A DNA stretch of 64,000 nucleotides from Enchytraeus crypticus (Eukaryota; Annelida; Clitellata; Enchytraeida; Enchytraeidae), in NCBI GenBank assembly GCA_905160935.1, contig CAJHZI010000036.1, positions 72,001 through 136,000 on the forward strand. The letters are read 5' to 3'. Every line of letters starts with the position of its first letter. The stretch's first letter is position 1. Shown piece after piece: positions 45,001 through 54,632 of the stretch. Both the position numbers and the translations under genes were made by a program. The notes under the pieces were generated by a model. It was not told the DNA's origin. It worked only from the letters and a program-made list of their open reading frames with translations, and made no database searches.

Positions 45001-45915
45001 TCATTGAAGAGTGGTCTTCATTTGATCAAAAAATTATCGATGGATCAATCAGACAGTGGCGCCAGCGTCTTCGGGCTTGCATATCAGTTGATGGTGGTCA
45101 TTTTGAACAAAAGTTATAAGCCACACCCAAATCATAATCTAACCATAGGCTCAATCAAACAGCTCTTTTCAGAGCTACCACAAATAATCAATAATTCAAA
45201 GCATCTCGCATAACGTGAGATTGCATGCGCATGATGTAGCCTACGTCTGTGGCGTTCTATATTAGGATTTTTGTTTTGACCCCCACCCGCAGTCGAGTTT
45301 AGATAACTTTTTTATTTTTATATGTATCTGAAAGAAATTTTGCAATATTGCAGGGAATTGTTAGCTCTCCACTCCCAGTAAATTTCACATGGATCGGTTG
45401 ACTGATTGCGATTTCATTGCAAATATAAAAGGGGTGTCACTTATAAGACTCACAGTGTATATATATAAGCATAGTAGTCTGATCATAATGCCACTGCTTA
45501 AAGTGGTAAAGAATATGAAGCTGAAATATGCCACAATTTTATAACATATTTATTAGCTTAATTTAATAACAAATTTATTAGCTAAATTTCTCAGTAATAT
45601 GTGTTTTCATAACATATGAGCCATTTATCATGAAAACTATAATAAACAAGTGTATCCAGTGATTCAATTACAAAGTATTCAAGTTATTGTAAACAGATAT
45701 ATGATAAAAAAGACCCAATTATGAAATTATTCATACATGAAACATGTAATCAAGCAATCTATTTACACAGTAGGCCAAACACAGACTTAAGCAACTGAAG
45801 CCAATTGCCAATGTTAATAAAAATTAAACCTATGAATACTTTTATACCTGATGGTTCTGAATGAGATTGAGATGGCGCCCGGTCTGGGTAAAAGGTTTAC
45901 TAAACTCAGCCACAT
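42100..45915 (-). CDS. MRPL14: Mitochondrial large-subunit ribosomal protein uL14m (MRPL14), two exons
   Basis: Component of the mitochondrial large ribosomal subunit. Exon 1 is 45848-45915 (22 codons plus AG), exon 2 is 42100-42472 (G plus 123 codons and stop); together 146 residues (human 145). Exon 1 encodes MWLSLVNLLPRPGAISISFRTI, a short presequence with Arg and hydroxylated residues and no acid. Exon 2 carries the L14 core: IQKLTRFRVVDNSNLG, PPRCIHVYNKTGIGYLGDKV, AIQGQKKRAYVVG, DTNNIVLVEDNGTPTGTRIR, SKILAIATKFV. An open frame running left from 42525 without splicing gives a different N-terminus that crosses the acceptor CTACAG and should be ignored. The 3.4-kb intron contains a complete transposon. 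Confidence 0.94.
42599..42765 (+). repeat. LINE-B/SINE-2 chimeric repeat, second copy
   Basis: Nearly identical to 12172-12338: CTCGACGTTGTCATGGACGA, ATTGACAGAATTGTTATTCT, GGGGTTCAAATCCTGAGCTC, then the tail CCCGTCACTGACATCGCTTT and AACTGACGTTAACC. In the MRPL14 intron. Confidence 0.75.
43095..43205 (+). repeat. LINE-A subfamily 3' snippet with GA tail
   Basis: CACCTCGTCGTAATCAGAAT, CCCCCAAGAGTAATGGTATA, AAAAGGAATGTTATAGATAA, then GATCCACTCATATG and GA repeats. The complement of the first 70 bases is at 63580-63655, so this is a shared subfamily sequence. Confidence 0.65.
43475..45457 (+). mobile_element. Complete Tc1/mariner-superfamily (DD37D) transposon, 1983 bp
   Basis: The ends are inverted repeats identical for 42 bases (outer part CACTGTGAGTCTTATAAGTG) and similar to about 60, flanked by TA on both sides. 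A full transposase frame runs in the plus direction. The sequence TATATAAGCATAGTA occurs just before the left end and again a few bases after the right end, longer than the usual TA duplication. It is inserted in the MRPL14 intron, opposite to the gene. Identical TIRs and an unbroken frame suggest a recent insertion. Confidence 0.93.
44058..45119 (+). CDS. DD37D Tc1/mariner-type transposase, 353 aa
   Basis: Cuts and pastes the surrounding element. The N-terminal third is helix-turn-helix-like (MVFSKEDRILIYEMRIAKGY, GARRILKEF-type, then STRQIAREIEESQATVSRII). The catalytic triad is visible: WFTDEKIF, FQQDSAPAHRA and WPPNSPDLNPVDYKIWG. Between the second and third acidic residues there are 37 residues, and the third is Asp, so DD37D as in the maT group rather than DD34E or DD34D. 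The start at 44058 is chosen because MVFSKEDR is the usual type of beginning; an in-frame ATG at 43995 would add 21 residues. No stop or frame break is seen. Confidence 0.92.
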   Translation: MVFSKEDRILIYEMRIAKGYGAKRILKEFPRKNWSLSGVARLLRTITESGSSARKARPKTGRTPEIVAAVEEMIMSQESQPGTHRSTRQIAREIEESQATVSRIIRHELNLKCLKKKQAQELTEANKLTRLVRAKLLLRDYPQSKVDFIWFTDEKIFTVAAPKNAQNDRLYVFAGTRKKQVPAARLLKTRSTFTKSVMVSVGVSSLGATDLIFIDPGVKINGAYYRDVLLSQHLLPAIRAMSGEFFIFQQDSAPAHRACETVAMLRQNTPAFIPPTLWPPNSPDLNPVDYKIWGVIQERVYKTRIRDVNHLKERLIEEWSSFDQKIIDGSIRQWRQRLRACISVDGGHFEQKL

Positions 45916-46950
45916 TATATTCTCTATACAAAAAACAGCTCAATCAATATTTCCTTTTTAATCTACAAATAAAATAATTATTTTACAATAAATCTACTTG
46001 AGTTAAAAATCATTAGAGTAAAGCAAAAATGATTTCATAATAGGGCTACGAGTTTATCATAGCGTTGGCAAGTTTTGCCCATGTGCAATTTAAGCCATAG
46101 TTTTCACTAGGATTTAAACTGGGTTAGGCAAAACCTCAGAAACCCAGGTTTTGCCCTTCTCACTGGAAAAAACCTAAAAATGGACTGATATTTTATTATT
46201 ACCACAATACATGCTACGAAACTACAAAGAGAAATGTAGACTTGCATTGTATATTTTATTACAAAAAGTATTTGTCATTATTTAGCTAACTGTCGATGTG
46301 CTTCTCTGTCTTAACTACTTTTTAATCTTAAAATATCTGACTTAACTGGTATAATATACGCAGCCAGGAATGAATTGATGACTCTGCTAATATAAAAACC
46401 TCTACGATAATCTATGAGATTGGGTGGTAGAAGCCTATAAGCACAATGGATAGGGCAAATGATTCTGCAACAAGAGGCATGGATTCAATTCCACGGTGTC
46501 ATTAGCGAATACATGAAACTAGTTCTAATTTTCCCAAAGAACTTGTTTCCAATCCAGCAGAGCATCTATATAACAATACTTACTTTTATTTGTGTGCTTT
46601 TGTTAAACCAAGGCATATGTTAAAATTTCATTACTTTAATATAATAATGAAAACACTATTATAGTGGATCTGAATGTTATCTTTAGAATTAAAGAAAAAA
46701 GAAGTATCAGAGTATGAACAGTGCCTTAATTTTATTGGAACTTAACAACTTGACACCATTTTATATAGTGAATTTGTGGCAATTTGTGCTTAATATTGCC
46801 ATTGAATTCAGTAGAATTCTGATTATTTGTGTTGTAACCATTAAGCAAATAATATTCAAGTAATCAAGCTTCCAATATTTTCTAATTACTTTGTCGTTTT
46901 CCTCAAGAGTATTGTCCGCACCACTTTAACGCTTTATCTGGGCTTCACAA
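45916..46950. other. MRPL14 upstream region, one tRNA-like patch
   Basis: Mostly AT-rich sequence without genes. 46430-46520 contains a tRNA-like stretch (AGCACAATGGATAGGGCAAA and CATGGATTCAATTCCACGG) that resembles A and B boxes of a SINE head; I could not fold a full cloverleaf. Confidence 0.45.
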
Positions 46951-46954
46951 ATTT

Positions 46955-47160
46955 TGATTCCACAGTGCCTGGAAGCTTTCGACTACATTGCAAAAACGTT
47001 ATTTATTATATTGTCTTTGGACTCGTTTTCTGGATTTTGGATAATTTTGGACCTTCCTATTGCTCACTGGCATGGATTTGTCTCAATAGTGCTCAATGTT
47101 GTCATGAACAACCGTAGTACTCTAATTGTCATGTTACGTTATTATTATTAATTTAAATAA
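46955..47160 (+). repeat. LINE-B 3' UTR relic
   Basis: TTTCTGGATTTTGGATAATT, TTGGACCTTCCTATTGCTCA, CTCAATAGTGCTCAATGTTG and TCATGAACAACCGTAG parallel 24100-24190, ending in TTATTATTATTAAT. Confidence 0.65.
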
Positions 47161-47689
47161 AGCTCACGCCTTCATTTAACCATCTTCAATAGGAATATAG
47201 TATACCCAACCACTATGTGTAAATCTTATATCTTGGCATAAGCCACTTACCTCAAATTATATAATAATGCAAAATTTAATGCAATTTCTATTCTCGTTAG
47301 TAGTTCAATGTAGAATTTAAAATTCTTCGCTTTGCACTATTTCTAATACATGATACTTGAATTTTTTCATTATGTCTGAGATTTATGAAAACAAAAGACG
47401 AGTTTAAGCATTCATAACCCATTATTACAACCTCAACTTGTTTCTAGAAACAAGCGTAAATCCTGATAAGGGCACACAGATCAGAAAGCTGGTATCTTAT
47501 CACCTAATATCGTCCTTTTAATTGTAAACATTATCTTTCTTTTATCTTCTTTCTAGTCAGCACTATTACATAACAGCTAATGATGATAAACGCACACTGG
47601 GATAGAAAGCACAGATGCTTGTTTAAGGCCCATGTACTCCTTCCTCTCCATGGTTATTAGTAATCTTTGCCTTTTTGATGCATCAATTG

Positions 47690-47830
47690 CAGCCGGCGCG
47701 GATTTAAGAATAACCTTCCATCACCGTGGGATTTTCCTTCTAAGCTGTCAAAACTCGGTCTTCCAAGGTGGTCCTCCTCAAAGTGCTAACCGATGCCGAT
47801 GTAGCTTAGCTTCGATTATTGACGCGCAGC
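47690..47830 (-). repeat. 5S rRNA-like fragment (5S-derived SINE or pseudogene)
   Basis: On the minus strand: AATCGAAGCTAAGC (the 5S box A region), CATCGGTTAGCACTTTGAGG, AGGACCACCTTGGAAGACCG and AGTTTTGACAGCTTAG. These lie in the order and spacing of the 3' two-thirds of eukaryotic 5S rRNA (AAGCTAAGC, GGTTAGTACTTGGATGGGAGACCGCCTGGGA split over this stretch, CCGGGTGCTGTAGGCTT). The 5' third is only faintly recognisable. It continues without a T-run into GGAAAATCCCACGGTGATGG, so a SINE3-type element is more likely than a gene. Confidence 0.6.
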
Positions 47831-47844
47831 TAAACTAAGTGAGC

Positions 47845-48405
47845 CAAAATAACAACAATTAGAGTGCTACAGTCATCGATGACAACATTGAGCACTAGTG
47901 AGACAAAGTCAAACCGGCGAGCAAAATGAAGGTCAAAATACGATGAAAATTCCAAAATTCACAAAATCAGCCCGAAGATAAAGGGATTAAAGGAAAGGTT
48001 TAGGCTCTGGTCGTAACTCATGGACACTGATTGGAAAAGGTGAGTCTTCAACTGCCTATATGGAACTGTTCGTAAGAAAGCAAAAGCCTATGTGATTCAA
48101 ACAATGACTTCCGAAGATTGGACGGAAGAGAAATCCAGAATGCGGTGCAGCAAGCTGGAAAGAACGATTTGACAGCTTAGAGCGTGAAGGTAAGCTATAG
48201 GTCTCACATACTAATTAATTTTGGAAGACCGAGTAACAAAAGGCTGCATCACTTTAATCAAGTGAGACATAAAGTTTGTTCAGGGGTGGTGATGGACTTA
48301 TAGGTTAACGACGCTGTTTAATAAATGATACGTTCTGTAATCTATAGACAGTCAAGACTTTAAAATAGGTGTAGGCCTAACATACGTGAGTGCTTAGAAG
48401 TACAA
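47845..48405 (-). mobile_element. LINE-B 3' end, decayed copy
   Basis: Complement of the 23660-24190 region. In coding direction it has GAGCGTATCATTTATTAA-like sequence near 48330, AAAGTGATGCAGCCTTTTGT near 48250, the FQHAAPQIWNSLP-equivalent near 48150, then the 3' UTR ending with the CTCAATGTTGTCATCGATGA region at 47880. Indels break the frame. It lies directly beside the 5S-like fragment. Confidence 0.8.
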
Positions 48406-48904
48406 AAAATGCTCAAAAAATTAGCGTTCAAGTTAAACACACATTTTAGTGAAATGATCATTCGTGTTACCTCACTCATCTGAGATGCTATGTGTCACTC
48501 TTATTATGCCATGTTTAAACATTAGAAAGTTTTGACAATTATCTATGTTAGCAGTTTTGTAAATGTCTGAGATTTTATTCTCTGCTTCACCCTAAAGGAA
48601 ATGTCAGGACCTCAGGAAAATGCAGCCCTTTAACAATTCACGACGCTATTATAATCAACACACTTATAAACCGAGATGTTCAGATATTCAATCCCATATA
48701 ATTAGACCTAATTTCAGTTCCATTTTGAAATATGTGGAGGTTGTAGAGATTTTCTAGCATAGATAAATTCTAATATAGCCTATTTGAAAAAATTTATATG
48801 TAAACCTTTTGATGTTATATACAAGTTTGGACCCATGGGTCTACAGTTATTATGAATAGAAAGAGATTCCCATTGATACAACATTGGCTCAGTTAACAAT
48901 TGCT

Positions 48905-48911
48905 TTAATAA

Positions 48912-48981
<70 letters not shown>

Positions 48982-49028
48982 TATTTCTATTGTATACATT
49001 TATATATTTTCTATACACAGTATAAACG

Positions 49029-49076
<48 letters not shown>
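48905..49076. repeat. (TG)n(TA)n and second (TA)n microsatellite
   Basis: TG units then TA units to about 48976, an AT-rich spacer with TATACACAGTATAAACGC, then TA units at 49031-49074. Frames rich in YIYIYI are artefacts. Confidence 0.9.
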
Positions 49077-49077
<1 letters not shown>

Positions 49078-50390
49078 CATGTAGATCCTTGGCCTTGGCA
49101 GTCCGGTCCTTGATATCGGCTTCTATGCCTAAGTTCTTAGCCTTCAAGTCCTTTACCTTGACGTTAAGTCTTTGACAATAAGTCTGCCTTCCTCTTAGAC
49201 TCAAGAGATCAATAGATTGAGAAATAACAAATGTTCCATAAACTATCAATTTTAATGTAAATGTACTATCTAATATGTTAATATATTTAGCAATGTAAAA
49301 AATTAGCTCTTCAAGCACTTGAAATAAGTGTTTAATTAGTCTCACACATTTTGCTGATTCACAACAGTCTTCAAAGTTAAATGATATGAATATAAATGAT
49401 CAGCCTTTCAATCATAATCTTCTACATCATCGACTTTAGCAGGTTAAATAAAACAACACTGTCAATGCTATTAAATCCTGTATGTCAGCAATGAATAGTA
49501 CAAACAAAATAAATACAAATATAAAAGCAACTACAGGTTAGCAAAAAACAAACTTTCAAATCAACACCATATATAACAAGACTTCTTACTCACACATAGA
49601 GTAGTATTGAATACTTAGGCTTGAGAAAAAAACAACAGTTTAAAATGTTTTGATGAAGTCTACTAACACAGAAATAGAGATCACACTATTCTAAAGTGTA
49701 CGCGTTTAAGAAAGCTAAATATTTTAGTTCTGGTAAATTGGACAATTACAAAATAAGTCCAATTATTAGTTGAAGAATGTTCATTAGTTTTGTGTTGTTA
49801 CTACAAATGCGTTTCTTCGATTTGAGGAGAGGATAAGTTCATAAAACATAACTAGATGTTAGATGTTTTCCTCAGAAGCTAGTAGCCTGGGATCAAAACT
49901 CAGGTCAGTCAACAGCAAATGGACATAGGGCACTTGGAAGATTAATCATGTGTCAAACCTTGCTGTAATTAGTGCTAATCAGAGGTAAGATTAATCATGG
50001 AAATTTAGCAGCTTCAAAGACTGGTCAAAGGCTATGACATTGCTATAGAAATGGTCGTTTAAAAGAAGACATAAGATTTCAAAGTACATTGGACAGTGTG
50101 AGAGAGAGAGAGAGACAAAAATAGTATACACCTATAAATAAATGTAGTAAAGATCAACTAATAAAAAATCTACTTGCTCAAACAAAATCATTACATTTTG
50201 ATAGAAACTCACACATTGACACATTCAACAACTTTTCTGTGACACCATTTAAACTGCCAACAATTAATGACTAGATCGGCTTGCTTCCGATTGCAACAGA
50301 AATTTAATTATTGCAATTAGTGTTAACGAGTAGTAAACCTCCTTTTCTTTCAATCAACTAGACATATCTTTAAGATATGTCTTGGGCCAT
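49077..50390. other. Intergenic, no gene recognised
   Basis: The minus-strand frame through 49090-49345 includes a Lys/Asp-rich stretch (NVKVKDLKAKNLGIEADIKD) but has no splice context or family match that I know. 50099-50115 is a GA run. The rest is AT-rich without features. Confidence 0.5.
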
Positions 50391-50394
50391 GTTT

Positions 50395-50520
50395 CCTGGA
50401 TTTTGGACCGCTTTTCATCTCGTTGGTTTGGATTTCGTTCAGTCAAACGCTACCATTGACGACAGCAGCACTATAATTTTTGTAGTTGTTGTTGGTTGTT
50501 ATAATTTAGTACCATAATGA
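50395..50520 (+). repeat. LINE-B 3' UTR relic
   Basis: TTCCTGGATTTTGGACCGCT, ATCTCGTTGGTTTGGATTTC and ACCATTGACGACAGCAGCAC follow the LINE-B 3' UTR order. Immediately downstream of PIGV. Confidence 0.55.
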
Positions 50521-50575
50521 CTTACAAGACATAATTCAAAAGAAATTACATTTAGCTCATCCTCGCTACCTCAAG

Positions 50576-53500
50576 TTAAGTCCAAGGCAGAAAATTAGAG
50601 AAAGCAGCAGTGCCTATGAAAATGTAAAGCATACAGTAGAGAATGATAAACTTATTAAAGCCAGACTGATGCCAGCACAGAATGTCCAAATCTTCACTGT
50701 GATAGTCCACGGCATCAACAGTGTTACCATGGCTAGATGAAGACCTGCCAGTAGATGATGTTTCCACTGATGAAGTGATAGCAGAGGGAAGAGATACGAT
50801 GGCAATGAACCAATAGATGAGAGGCGAAGATGAAGCAATGAATCTCGTAGCAACCTTCAGAAATCAAATATACACAGAACGTTCCAGTAATTTAAAATAA
50901 AAATTTTAAATTTTAATTTTTTTAATTTATTGCTTAATGGGTAATATAATAATTGAATATAACTAATTACTTGAAAAAATTGATATGAGAAAATTTACAT
51001 TAAAAATGAAATTATTCCTGATTACAATACGTCAAAACAAGAGATACCATTTATATACAAGATGGCATTGTATTTAGTATATTACCAGAGAAATTGGAAA
51101 ACGAACATTACAATTTGCAGAATAAAGTTTTACACAATAGAACTTGAAGCAATGAGTCATTGCAATCTAGTATAATTGGCCTTACATAATGGTCATACAC
51201 ATTGAATCCACAGCAAAGAGCTTACACATATCATCATTAAATGTCTGTCTGTGAATATCAGAATACGAGTTCAACGGCAGAATCAATAGCCTGACAGGCT
51301 TCTCTTTACGACATAAATTTATATCATTTTCAATAGAACATCCATGAAGATGCCTAGCATTCTTTATATGTTTAAAACGTTTGTCATATTTATACCTTGC
51401 CCATTTACCAGATCAGTGTACATTAGAAATATGAATTATTAAGCCTTAGAATATCTCAAAAAGAGTCATTAAACTTATCAGTCAAAATAGTTAATTAACA
51501 AACTAAGAAACTGAGTTTATGTACATCTCCAAATCAAAGGTTGTAACTATGAAATTTATCTAGAAAGCAAAGTCAATAGTAAAATCATTCCTCTCAAGTG
51601 GAAGATTATCTTACCTGTATATGCATGAAGAGCAGAGAGAATATGGCCAAGAATGCAAGATGAGCCACATAAACAAAACAATGCTGATGATATGGCTTCA
51701 GATATATTCCTGCGAAAGGCTTTACATTTGATTCCATCCATTTAACAACAGGCGTAGGAAACAGGTCGAGGCACAAACAGCGTGCCACGTTGTTAGATAC
51801 GTAGTGATAGACAGTGTAAGCAGAGAGATATAGCATGGGTGCAGCCAACAGGAAGTTAGGAATCTGCTTCAACTGATAGTACTTTAAAAAGCCAACATTC
51901 CAATAGTGATTCTGGACATAGGTGTAGGACAGTGGGACACTGTTACTGCACCACTTGGAAACTCCAGAGTGAGCGATTTTATACCCATTCTGACTGGCAT
52001 ATGAAAGAATGTGTGAAGGAATACTGTCCCAGCCAGCTTGCGGCTTACAATAAAGCATATATGCATAATACTGATAGACCAGAAATGGTGTGATACTTAT
52101 CAAGAATAAAATTACAGTTCGTAAACAAGTGGAAAAGACAAGCTCTACACTAGCCAATATCTTAACCTTAATATCTATAGATTTATTCTGCCAAATAACT
52201 AGAAGCCGAGATGTGAAATCTTTCACAACCCTGTACAAGATAAACGCAGCATTCACCAAGCCATTTGATCTAACGGCAGAACTCAGTCCAGCAAGAAAGG
52301 CTGCAGCAAAAAACCGTCCTTGCTCGAGCCACAGGAGCATCGTGAATGTAGCGCACGCAAATAGAGTCTCAGAGTAAGGAGCGGAGAAGAATATACTTGC
52401 GGGATTAAGGCAGTAGAGCAGAACAGCTCTGCGAGCTAGCTGCTCATCCCCAAGAACCCGATGGCTCAGCTCATAAAGGACAGCTGCGGAGATAACAAAG
52501 ATACAGAGATTAACGCAGACAGCTGATAACAGAAGGACATGTGCATACGACATGATGTACTGAATGGGATATAAGAGGCTATCGGCCATGGATCTGACGA
52601 GTAATGGAAAGAGTGGGAAAAAAGCAAGAGTGTTTTCATAGACGTATCCATGCTCGGCAATATGAAGGTAATAAACTGCATCCCAACGTCGTAAACCCCC
52701 TAATCCTATGGCCATGCCTCTGTCAATCATGTTCATGTTGGAGGCAGGAACTGTCGATGGTGGATCAAAAACCTTGGCATCGTGATCTGGTATCAGGTAA
52801 TTGAACAGTACCTAAAATAATTGTACAAAAATTGTCAAAATATTATTATATAATATAATCCCCTAATGCCAGTTAATAATATATATTATATAGTAGTAGT
52901 AAACATCATATTAAGTGACCTGCAATGGGCCTTCCTAGTTCGGTGCAGTTCTGCTAAATATTAAGGTTAATCTAAGATTATTGTTAATGAAGTTAGAGTG
53001 TTGGATAGCACAGAATTTAAAATAGTAGACATATTTTTAAAATTAATATATACTGTAGAGTGCAATAAGGAATTTATTTCAATATATAAAAAGAATGCAT
53101 TTCAAGCAAACAAATAAAATAGGGACAATATGACAGTATGAAGTTCAATAAATCAGTGCATTTGCATCAATTAAAAGAGAATTAAACCTAAAAATTGACT
53201 GTAGAAAAAAAATTTAGACATATAATAGTGTCATACAGTGAAGTAATTCCAACAAGCTTATGCAGTTAATTCTACTTAAGTTAAGTAGCAAGGTCTTGTT
53301 TAACCAATGCGTTATTTCATTGTATTTTCATCAAAAAAATTATTTTCTTAATGTAATAATATGTCATCCATAGTCTAGAGCGAATATAAATATAAGTATG
53401 TTATTTTTCCTTAGCGAAGGACATATTCATGAAATTCCGGGAGTGCTGAAACTATCACCTGGATTGGTAGATAGCTAGGAATAAATTTCAGCATTATTGA

Positions 53501-53999
53501 GTTAGTTGGGAAGAGAAGTAAGGTTTTGCTTTCTTTCTTTCAGGTCTGCTAGTATATGTTCGCGATTAAACGAGATAGGAATAAGTAGCGTTAACTAGAG
53601 TCCTGAAACATTTTCAAAACTCGTATGTCAACCTACCTGCATTAGAAGAATGAGAATTCTTGACAGCAACGCCATTTCCATAACGGTTCCTCTAGAAGTG
53701 CGACTTACAGGTTTTTGTTCAGAATAATTAGATTTCCTCTTTTCGTGAAGAATCTCATCGGAGTATCGGAGATCTTTGAAAGAAAGTTCTGTTTGATGGT
53801 TTTCTTTCTCTCTTTCGTCATTTTTGCTAGAAGCTTCCATGTTAGCACTTTTATTCTTCTGTTTATTGGACTCATGAGTAGCAGAATCTCTACCATCCTC
53901 AAAGTCTTGACTGATCTCTCTATAATTAGGCGCCTGATCAACATTAGAAACTGAAAAATCTCCACGACGTCTCAGCTGATCAACAGAACCTGCCGCCAT
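50576..53999 (-). CDS. PIGV: GPI mannosyltransferase 2 (PIGV), three exons
   Basis: ER multi-pass enzyme that adds the second mannose to the GPI anchor precursor. Exons: 53637-53999, 51615-52811, 50576-50854; 612 residues, all joins in phase 0. Family blocks in order: SRILILLMQ-VLFNYLIPDHDAKVFDPP, LRRWDAVYYLHIAEHGYVYE (luminal WDA..Y...AE.GY motif), CLNPASIFFSAPYSETLFA, AVRSNGLVN, YIQ-like YVQNHYWNVGFLKYYQLKQI plus PNFLLAAP, MHIQ-VATRF, and the C-terminus FSNFLPWT as in human (NFLPWT). Many hydrophobic helices. The protein is about 120 residues longer than human (493), mainly because exon 1 encodes roughly 95 hydrophilic, charged residues before the first helix. The ATG at 53999 has a strong context (AACATGG) and I keep it. 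Divergent from the NCS gene; a nested repeat lies just upstream. Confidence 0.92.
52812..53636. other. PIGV intron 1
   Basis: AT-rich intron between exon 1 and exon 2. A GACCTGCAATGGGCCTTCCT patch at 52917 is weakly like a GA-family end; nothing else is recognised. Confidence 0.5.
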
Positions 54000-54106
54000 G
54001 TTGAAGTTTTGTTTACAAATAGTGAGCGTTTACAAACCTTATCAAAATTTACAGTAGAAAGAACGCAGTGGTTATGATGTACACGATGACAGTGCTTGGA
54101 ATAATA

Positions 54107-54270
54107 GGACTAGTGGGATGAGTTTAATTGTTCTTAGGAATATGTTTAGGGTTAGGGTAAAAGGTAGGGGTTTGGTTTAAGGACAGTTAAAAAAAGTTAA
54201 ATTAAAATTACAATTACTTCATTTTCTAAAGCCTATTCAACGACAACAATTAAACTCATCCCACTAGTCC
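54107..54270. mobile_element. 164-bp MITE with 26-bp perfect TIRs
   Basis: GGACTAGTGGGATGAGTTTA plus ATTGTT at the left is exactly complementary to the right end AACAAT plus TAAACTCATCCCACTAGTCC. The inside contains GTTTAGGGTTAGGGTAAAAG, not a telomere array. No coding sequence. Confidence 0.85.
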
Positions 54271-54276
54271 TTTTAG

Positions 54277-54510
54277 AATGTCTTAATAGCGTAGGGGTAA
54301 CGTCATGAAGTTTTACATGACCGATCCTGAGGTGAATTGAACCCTCGTGGGTTCGAATCCCAGCCGTGCTGATCTGAGATTAAAATCTCGGACATTCATT
54401 GGACTGGTTATACGGAAAATGGAACAAATTGCCTAACGGTATAAACATGTGGTGATAAAAAGTGATAGATATCAACACAGTTAATCATTTCACTATAATG
54501 CATGCTTACT
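54277..54510 (+). repeat. tRNA-derived SINE-1, full copy
   Basis: Aligns end to end with 13375-13585: GAATGTCTTAATAGCGTAGG, CTCGTGGGTTCGAATCCCAG, TTAAAATCTCGGACATTCAT, AAACATGTGGTGATAAAAAG, and the end TCATTTCACTATAATGCATG. Pol III A and B boxes are intact. Confidence 0.8.
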
Positions 54511-54632
54511 TTACTTCTTACTCCAAGACTTAGAGTAATAATAATAATAGTAATAATAAGTGTATATTTACTCTAAGCTCCAAGACCAGTCATCGTGTAC
54601 ATCATAACCGCTGCGTAGAACGAATTTGAAAT

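Larger units (their letters stand above)
54061..54632. mobile_element. Long-TIR element disrupted by a MITE and a SINE
   Basis: GAACGCAGTGGTTATGATGT plus ACACGATGACAGTGCTTGGA (54061-54100) is mirrored by TCCAAGACCAGTCATCGTGT plus ACATCATAACCGCTGCGTAG (54590-54629), an inverted repeat of about 40 bases with few mismatches. Between them lie a 164-bp MITE and a complete SINE-1. No clear target duplication could be set. The left end is only about 60 bases upstream of the PIGV start codon. Confidence 0.75.

Noticed and set aside
47632-47838. A 68-codon plus-strand frame
   Set aside because: It lies antisense across the 5S-like fragment and has no protein signature.
48905-49345. A 146-codon minus-strand frame with a Lys/Asp-rich part
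   Set aside because: Half of it is a TA microsatellite and the rest has no recognisable domain.
54145-54175. Telomere-like TTAGGG repeats
   Set aside because: Only two imperfect units, inside a 164-bp MITE.
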